From contig NZ_RBCI01000019.1 in NCBI RefSeq assembly GCF_003628535.1, forward strand, positions 1 through 56,989: a stretch of DNA of 56,989 nucleotides, given 5' to 3'. A program made the position numbers and the translations under genes. Each line of letters starts with the position of its first letter. The stretch's first letter is position 1. The notes under the pieces are model-generated. The model was not told where the DNA came from. It worked only from the letters and a program-made list of their open reading frames with translations, and did not search any database. Below are positions 51,329-56,989 of the stretch, piece after piece. Source of the DNA: Flavisolibacter nicotianae. GTDB lineage: Bacteria; Bacteroidota; Bacteroidia; Chitinophagales; Chitinophagaceae.

Positions 51329-53065
51329 TTACCAACCTGTGTTCTGTTGCAGCTTCGGATTGAGGATGGTTTCGTTGTAAGGAATGGGATAAAAGTATTT
51401 TTTGTCTTCATAGGTCTTTGGTGTATTACTTAACCAAAGCAGGTTTCCCTTATCACCCTGCGAGAGCTTTTTGGTATTGTTATCGAGCAGGAAATACACC
51501 ACTCCACTGACCCTGTTGGCCGGCAGTTGATCCACAAAGCTCACATCCGGCTTACCGTCTTCATTCAGGTCCAGCAATTGATTTTTGGCGGGCACATAGA
51601 GACCGTCATACACCCGTTCGAGTAATTTACCCGCCTTCCACCGTTTCAGGTCATCGTAACGGTAGCCTTCCGCGGCCAGTTCAATGCCTCTTTCCCTGCG
51701 GATCTCCATGAGCACCGCGTTGGTAATATCGGGAAAGAATTTTGTTTGCATGTACGAATCAACAGCCGCTGGCATGACTGGATTGGCGATGCCTGCACGC
51801 TTTCTGAGTGCGCCGACAGTCAGGTCCCAATCAGCCTGCGAGAAACTGCCCAGTTCCGCTTTGGCTTCTGCATCATTCAGCAACACTTCTGCATAACGGA
51901 TAACGGGAATAGAATTATAGCTTTCGGTGCGGGTGTCGAAGTATTTGTCGTCCAGTGAAAATTTGACGATCTGGTAACCGGAATACGTTACATTAAAGTC
52001 GGGCAGTGCGGTAGTGCCATCGCTGCGTTTGTAAAAACCCGTGCGGATGGTTTGGATCAAACGTCTGTCCCTGTTTTTGACTTCTGTTTGGAATTGAAGC
52101 GTGTCGTATCCAGGCATAGCCGTAAACGGCGTACCATCGATGTTCAAATAGGTATTCACGAAGGTTTTTGACAGGCCAAGCCGTGCACCCAAAGTAGCAC
52201 TGTTGTACCACCAGGCGGCGTCGTGCCATTTGCGCAAGGTGTTGTTGTAAACGGCAGCCAGCAGCACTTCGGTGGAAACCGGGCTTTCACTGATGAAAAG
52301 TGAACGGTAATCTTTATCGGGGTTGCCGGTGTTTTGCAGGCGATACTGTCCGCTACTGATCAGAAGGTCAGCTGCATTCACCGCTTCCTGCAACCATTGA
52401 TTGGCTGATGTGCCCAGTGAAAGTTCGGTGTGGTATTTCCGGAACGTGCCTTCAAACAAACAGATTCTGGACTTTAGTGCCAGTGCCACCCATTTGGTGA
52501 TTTGTGTAGCAGAATTGTCCTTTGGGCTGTAAATGTTCTCACAGGCAAAATTGATGTCGGCCAGCACCGAGTCCATCACCAGCGTACGTGCGTCACGGGG
52601 TTTGTACAAAGCCGAATCAGTTGGGTCCATGGCGTGATTGTACCAGGGCACATCGCCAAACTGCTTCACCATGTTGTAATAGAAATAGGCCCGAAAAAAT
52701 TTGGCGATTCCGGCATAATGGTTCCTTGCCTTTTGCGGAATGGAAGGATTGTCGTAATGCTCCAGGAAATAATTGATGTTGCGCAGGCTTCCCCAGTTCC
52801 AGCCACCGGCATCGGAGGCGGAGAATTTGCCCGAGATATAGCTGGGTACCGCATTGGGCACGGTAATGTCGGCCATCACGTCACCTTTGTAGATGGCCGG
52901 CCCGTCGGGAAGCAGGGAATAAAAAGAATTCACGTATAACTGAAGGTTGTTCTCATTAGCAAACGCCTGTTCCGGCGTTAATTTATCCAGTGGTCCAAGA
53001 TCCAGGTATTTTTTACAGGAGGTCAGGCCTGCCAGGGCCATCACCACGAAAAATATTTTTTTCAT
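51329..53065 (-). CDS. SusD/RagB-family lipoprotein
   Basis: A 578-residue classical SusD-type lipoprotein (AGLTSC, Cys17). KKYLDLGPLDKLTPEQAFAN opens the mature part. The TPR-like core includes RNINYFLEHYDN and GIAKFFRAYFYYNMVKQFGD, and the SusD C-terminal signature IRRERGIELAAEGYRYDDLK is clear, with YFYPIPYNETILNPKLQQNT at the end. It would be the lid of the SusC 45 bp upstream. The ligand is unknown; the two downstream phosphatase genes suggest a phosphorylated compound. Confidence 0.95.
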   Translation of the reverse strand: MKKIFFVVMALAGLTSCKKYLDLGPLDKLTPEQAFANENNLQLYVNSFYSLLPDGPAIYKGDVMADITVPNAVPSYISGKFSASDAGGWNWGSLRNINYFLEHYDNPSIPQKARNHYAGIAKFFRAYFYYNMVKQFGDVPWYNHAMDPTDSALYKPRDARTLVMDSVLADINFACENIYSPKDNSATQITKWVALALKSRICLFEGTFRKYHTELSLGTSANQWLQEAVNAADLLISSGQYRLQNTGNPDKDYRSLFISESPVSTEVLLAAVYNNTLRKWHDAAWWYNSATLGARLGLSKTFVNTYLNIDGTPFTAMPGYDTLQFQTEVKNRDRRLIQTIRTGFYKRSDGTTALPDFNVTYSGYQIVKFSLDDKYFDTRTESYNSIPVIRYAEVLLNDAEAKAELGSFSQADWDLTVGALRKRAGIANPVMPAAVDSYMQTKFFPDITNAVLMEIRRERGIELAAEGYRYDDLKRWKAGKLLERVYDGLYVPAKNQLLDLNEDGKPDVSFVDQLPANRVSGVVYFLLDNNTKKLSQGDKGNLLWLSNTPKTYEDKKYFYPIPYNETILNPKLQQNTGW

Positions 53066-53110
53066 ACTTGTTTAGGATTGATGAATGTGTTTTCTTGTTC
53101 GTTTTCTCTT

Positions 53111-56100
53111 TTAGAAATTGATGCTTGCCCCAAGCGTATAGGTTTTTTGCATGGGGTAAGAGAAGCCATCGCCACCACCGCCGTTGATTTCCGGATCGGA
53201 ACCTTCGATCACTTCCGGATCGAAGTTCTTTGTGATCTTGAACATGCGTGAGTAGGTCCAGAGGTTTTGCCCTGTGAGATAAACACGCACCGACGAAAGC
53301 TTCAGTTTTTGCATCATGCTTCGCGGAAGTGTATAACCAATGGTGAGGTTTTTGAGCCGCACATAGCTGGCATTTTGCAAATAGCGGGTTTGCGCCACAG
53401 CCAGTTCTCTGCTACCGGAAAGGGCCACATACCCGCGATAGCGTGGGAAGTAGGCGTCCTGGCTTGGGTTGTCTTCCGTCCAGCGATTTAAATTAAATGC
53501 CGGCAGGAAGCTATAGGGACGGTTGTATTGCCCCCAGAAATACGCCGCTTCCGTGGAAGGGAACCAATCCCGTTTGCCCACGCCCTGGAAGAAGAAAGAA
53601 AGCGAAAGATTGTTCCAGTCCATGTTACCGGTGACACCATACGGAAAACGGATCGAGGAATTACCAATGATCTTCTGGTCACCGGGATCATCCAGTGTAT
53701 TCTTCCCTCTGTTTACTTTTCCATCGCCGTTCAGGTCGGCAAACTTGATGTCGCCGGGCAGCAGTTTGTTGGCGTTACTCACCACAAAATAGCTTTGATC
53801 GGCATGCTTAGCGATTTCATCCTGGGAAGTAAAAAACCCTTCTGTCTGGAAGCCCCAGATATCGCCCAGCTGTTGGCCGACATAATAGGTTGACAAAAGC
53901 TTATTGGGGTTGTAAAACCTGGTAATGTGAGAAATGTTATCGGCAAGCGTCACACGCAGGTTATAGGAGAAGGGCTTGCGGCGGCCGATGTGATCGGACC
54001 AGTCGAGGGAAAGCTCCCATCCTTTTGTGACCAGGTCTGCATTGTTGCCTTTGGGTACGGAAGCACCAAAGGTGGCGGGCAGCGGCTGGCCGGCGGTGAT
54101 CATTCCGGTGGTGTTTCGCTGATACCAATCGTAAGTCAGTTTTAGTTTTCTTTTCAACAATTCCACATCACCACCCAGGTCAAAGGTGGTGGCCTTTTCC
54201 CAGGTGAGGCCTGTTGGCACAACAGCCGGCTGTTGAAAATAGCTGGGAAACACACCGCCCATGATCACCGAAGATGTGGCCGATGAAATGGTCTGCATGA
54301 AGGTATAGGGTGAAATGTTTCCGTTACCGAGCGAACCATAAGAAGCCCGCAGTTTCAGGTTATCCAGCCAGTTGCGGGTTGGTTCCATAAAATGTTCTTC
54401 CGATATTTTCCATCCGGCAGAAGCGGAAGGAAAGAAGCCAAAGGCCTGGCTGGCCGGAAACTTGGACGATCCATCATAACGGCCGTTCAGCTCGAGCAGA
54501 TATTTGCTTTTGAAATTATAATTGGCACGGTAGAAAAGGCCGGATGTGGCCCACTCGGAACCGCCGCCTCTCAAGGTATAATTCTGGCCGGTAGCAAGGT
54601 TGAAATCCGTGAGATTATCCACCAACAAACCATCTCTTTGTGCAAACAGGTTTTTTACCTGATCCTTCTCGAGGTTCAATCCACCCAACAGTTTCACGTT
54701 GTGCGGACCAAAGCTCTGGTTGTATTCGCCGTAAATGTTGCCAACGAGATAGTTCTCGGTGGTGCCGTTGTTGGACAAATAATTTAAACCCGAGGTAATG
54801 TCTTTATCCGGGCCTATGCTGTACGGAACGGTAAAGAAACGGCGCTGCTCGCTGGAATTGGTGTAGAGAAAAGAAAAATCGCCTTTTAGATTCAGCCTGT
54901 TTTTGATTACGGCTGCGTTGAATCCGACCGTGTTGCGAAGAAAGTTTTGCCTTGTGGTGGAATAGCTCTTTCCATAATAAAAATCACCGATGGAATAAGC
55001 ACCGACAATGCTCATGGAGCCATCCGGGTTGAGCATCGGCGATACCGGAAAAGCTGTCACCGCCATCAGCCGCCACACGGCGTTGACACCACCAACAGAG
55101 GTCAACGGATATTTGTAATTGTAACTGGAAAAATCGGAATTGCTGTTCAGCGTCAGCCAGTCGGTTACCTTCACACTTCCTTTCACCCGCAGGTTGTAGC
55201 GGTTAAAATTATCCGTGTTGTACCGGAAAATTCCATCCTGGTGGTAATACCTCCCGGAGATGAGGTAATTTATTTTATCCGAACCCCCGGAGACACTCAG
55301 CGAGTGTTCCATCGACGTGTTGTTGTCTTTATAGAGTTCCCTGAACCAGTCTGTGTTTGCGTAGTACTGGTATTTGCCGGTAGCAGGATTGACGGTCACC
55401 TGCGGGAGCCCCGGATGTTCATCATGGTACTTCAGTGAGTCCAGGTAAGCCATGGAAAACTCCAACTGTGAGTTGATGGATTGCGGATGCGAGAGGTAAT
55501 CGTTCCATGAATAAAAGGCCTCGTCGAAGTTTTTGGCCCAGAGGTAACCGTTGTTCACCAAGTCCGGTGTAAACGTTCGTTGATTAATGGAATAATTCGT
55601 GTTGTAGCTAATCTGCACCTTGTCCTTTTTTGCTGACTTGGTGGTGATCAGTACCACGCCGAATGAACCACGGGCCCCGTAGATGGCAGCAGAAGAGGCA
55701 TCTTTCAACACCGATACGCTTTCAATGTCGTTTGGATTGACCGTACCGGGATCACCGGGCACACCGTCGATCAGCACCAGCGCACTGCCGCCGGAACCAA
55801 TAGAGGTAACACCCCGGATGTTGAAAGACGGACTGCGTGTTGGCTTGCCATCCGTGATTTTGATATTCAGGTTCGGGATCACCCCCTGCAAGCCACGGGC
55901 AACATTGGGCAGGGGCCGGTCTTCAAAATATTCGCTGCCAACCTGGTCCACCGCACCGGTTAAGTTGACCTTGCGCTGGGTACCGTATCCAACGACCACC
56001 ACCTGACTTAAGGCGTTTTCGCCGGTGGTGAGCTGTACAGGCAAATTGATGGTTTCGCCTTGTTGGCTGGCCGTAGCGGTAACGACCTTTTTATCATAAC

Positions 56101-56359
56101 CTACGTACGTAAACGTAAACGTGTAGGTTTCGCCGGGTTTTACATTATTGATGATGAAATCACCCGCTGCGTTGGTTTGACTTGTTGCTGAAAAGTCGCC
56201 CGTTTTGTTTTGCACCGTAACCGTTACATTGGGTAACGCGTCTCCGGTTTCCGTTTTCACCCTGCCCTTTATTGCCGGCGGGTGTTGTTGTGCGAAGGTT
56301 TTGCTCCCTGGTCCCAACAGGACAAAAAAGCAAAGAAGAAATGAATAAAATTGTTTCAT
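53111..56359 (-). CDS. SusC/RagA-family TonB-dependent transporter
   Basis: Start taken at 56359 (MKQFYSFLLCFFVLLGPGSK); the frame opens 8 codons earlier. The product has 1082 residues: carboxypeptidase-regulatory-like domain (IKGRVKTETGDALPNVTVTV), ALSQVVVVGYGTQRKVNLTG as TonB box and linker, the plug with ARGLQGVIPNLNIK, VLIDGVPGDPG and ESVSVLKDASSAAIYGARGS, then the barrel ending LGASINF. It leads the five-gene operon SusC-SusD-EEP-phosphatase-TBDR. No TAACA array is visible upstream, unlike the phosphonate-side SusC, so control may differ. Confidence 0.95.
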   Translation of the reverse strand: MKQFYSFLLCFFVLLGPGSKTFAQQHPPAIKGRVKTETGDALPNVTVTVQNKTGDFSATSQTNAAGDFIINNVKPGETYTFTFTYVGYDKKVVTATASQQGETINLPVQLTTGENALSQVVVVGYGTQRKVNLTGAVDQVGSEYFEDRPLPNVARGLQGVIPNLNIKITDGKPTRSPSFNIRGVTSIGSGGSALVLIDGVPGDPGTVNPNDIESVSVLKDASSAAIYGARGSFGVVLITTKSAKKDKVQISYNTNYSINQRTFTPDLVNNGYLWAKNFDEAFYSWNDYLSHPQSINSQLEFSMAYLDSLKYHDEHPGLPQVTVNPATGKYQYYANTDWFRELYKDNNTSMEHSLSVSGGSDKINYLISGRYYHQDGIFRYNTDNFNRYNLRVKGSVKVTDWLTLNSNSDFSSYNYKYPLTSVGGVNAVWRLMAVTAFPVSPMLNPDGSMSIVGAYSIGDFYYGKSYSTTRQNFLRNTVGFNAAVIKNRLNLKGDFSFLYTNSSEQRRFFTVPYSIGPDKDITSGLNYLSNNGTTENYLVGNIYGEYNQSFGPHNVKLLGGLNLEKDQVKNLFAQRDGLLVDNLTDFNLATGQNYTLRGGGSEWATSGLFYRANYNFKSKYLLELNGRYDGSSKFPASQAFGFFPSASAGWKISEEHFMEPTRNWLDNLKLRASYGSLGNGNISPYTFMQTISSATSSVIMGGVFPSYFQQPAVVPTGLTWEKATTFDLGGDVELLKRKLKLTYDWYQRNTTGMITAGQPLPATFGASVPKGNNADLVTKGWELSLDWSDHIGRRKPFSYNLRVTLADNISHITRFYNPNKLLSTYYVGQQLGDIWGFQTEGFFTSQDEIAKHADQSYFVVSNANKLLPGDIKFADLNGDGKVNRGKNTLDDPGDQKIIGNSSIRFPYGVTGNMDWNNLSLSFFFQGVGKRDWFPSTEAAYFWGQYNRPYSFLPAFNLNRWTEDNPSQDAYFPRYRGYVALSGSRELAVAQTRYLQNASYVRLKNLTIGYTLPRSMMQKLKLSSVRVYLTGQNLWTYSRMFKITKNFDPEVIEGSDPEINGGGGDGFSYPMQKTYTLGASINF

Positions 56360-56728
56360 TTTATTTTGATTTAGACAATACAATTCCTCTCCCCAAACGG
56401 GGCTGTTTTTTCAATAGCAAGCGTGATGTTTTTGGATTACGCTAAAGTGTTTACCACTTCTTTTGAAAGAAGCTCATTGCGAAACGAAATGGTTGCTATG
56501 GCTTCATACTTTGATCTGTTGGTTAAGGAGCCGCAAATTAGGAATGCCGTAGAAGTTGTGGAATTAACTCTTTGTTACCAAATAAAGAAGGTTGCTTCAA
56601 CGGCTTCTGACGGGGCATCATCTCTTTCATCCGGCAAATCGAACCAAGAACGGCGAAGGAGCTCACCAGAAGACCAAGATCGAATGATTTTAAGTAGCGC
56701 ACACTTGGCCAATCAATTCACGTTGACG
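56360..56728. other. Intergenic region upstream of SusC
   Basis: About 370 bp. A short hairpin CCCC-AAAC-GGGG with following Ts (56393-56410, plus) is the only structure. A plus-strand frame (56423-56731) is serine/arginine-rich at its end and lacks family features; I do not call it a gene. Confidence 0.4.
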
Positions 56729-56772
56729 TGATGGTTTGATAACGTTCTGTTTAAACTGTTCTCACAGTTTTG
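56729..56772 (+). promoter_or_regulatory. Pho-box-like promoter, element C (similar to element B)
   Basis: Plus-strand TGATG (56729), TAACG (56740) and TTAAA (56751) have an 11-bp period, then exactly 9 bp to CAGTTTTG (56765-56772), one base off TAnnTTTG. It is followed by GCAGTCAAGCATTTGCA as in element B, but the terminator hairpin of A and B is not found before the window end. Confidence 0.5.
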
Positions 56773-56989
56773 CAGCATAAAGCAGTCAAGCATTTGCACC
56801 GTCAGGTGGAGCTGACCGAACAGTTATCGAACACCTTATTACAAGAATTGATCATGTTTTGTCAGCTAAAATATTGATTTTGCGATATTTATACTAAGGA
56901 CCATTTTGAGTGATGGTGTTCGACAATCGTCCGGTCAGCTATCCTACTGCTCCCTTCATCTACGATGTATCGAAGGTCGAAGCGCTCGA

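Noticed and set aside
56423-56731. 102-codon plus-strand frame next to SusC
   Set aside because: No family features; the end runs into the conserved element C, which looks regulatory.
1-56989. CRISPR arrays, tRNA or rRNA genes, prophage
   Set aside because: No regular spacer-repeat arrays, cloverleaf-like sequence, rRNA-like sequence or phage structural genes were seen by eye; a tool scan would be needed to exclude single tRNAs.

Overview
The window is a Bacteroidota chromosome segment, most like Chitinophagaceae/Sphingobacteriia. The grounds are two SusC/SusD pairs, three other TonB-dependent receptors (TBDRs) plus one cut by the left edge, many lipoproteins with a short signal peptide and Cys, weak or absent Shine-Dalgarno sites, and promoter -7 boxes of the TAnnTTTG type. 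No rRNA, tRNA, CRISPR array or prophage was seen.

Layout. 1-2000: start of a FecA-like TBDR, then a decayed patch with an IS1182-like transposase tail and an intact ParDE-like toxin-antitoxin pair, bounded by a 14-bp inverted repeat. 2171-6174: a lipoprotein metallophosphoesterase, an ArsC/LMW-PTP-like protein without its nucleophilic Cys, a PepSY-like periplasmic protein and a 53-aa membrane peptide, separated by long empty stretches. 6745-11436: GH1 beta-glucosidase, MurG-like glycosyltransferase, GT2 glycosyltransferase and a secreted alkaline-phosphatase-fold enzyme. 12336-17839: a transglutaminase-like protein, then a TBDR with a beta-helix lipoprotein. 20080-28060: three phosphatase-type genes, two of them broken. 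28100-37651: a phosphonate cassette (FAD oxidoreductase, DUF5690-type transporter, PhnX-like HAD enzyme, PhnZ-like HD oxygenase) downstream of SusC/SusD and a broken XRE-cupin regulator. 39844-45128: a phosphodiesterase/metallo-beta-lactamase fusion and an Oar-like TBDR. 45841-56359: a five-gene operon of SusC, SusD, an endonuclease/exonuclease/phosphatase-family enzyme, a propeller-phosphatase and a FecA-like TBDR.

Taken together the window reads as an island for scavenging organic phosphorus. It has outer-membrane importers and many secreted phosphate- or phosphonate-releasing enzymes but only one glycosidase, so it is not an ordinary polysaccharide utilisation locus. A shared promoter architecture supports this. 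Tandem 5-bp TAACA-like half-sites repeat every 11 bp and are usually followed after exactly 9 bp by a TAnnTTTG-like -7 box. They lie upstream of the MurG-like glycosyltransferase, the alkaline-phosphatase-like gene, the beta-helix lipoprotein, its TBDR, the broken phosphodiesterase fusion, the phosphonate-side SusC, and two or three short intergenic elements that look like small RNAs. I infer a Pho-type (phosphate starvation) regulon.

Several genes are broken by in-frame TAG codons and frameshifts: the triple-fusion phosphodiesterase, the alkaline phosphatase at 24036-25286, the XRE-cupin regulator and a CDP-glycerol/epimerase-like gene. The island appears to be partly decaying in this strain, unless some lesions are sequencing errors.
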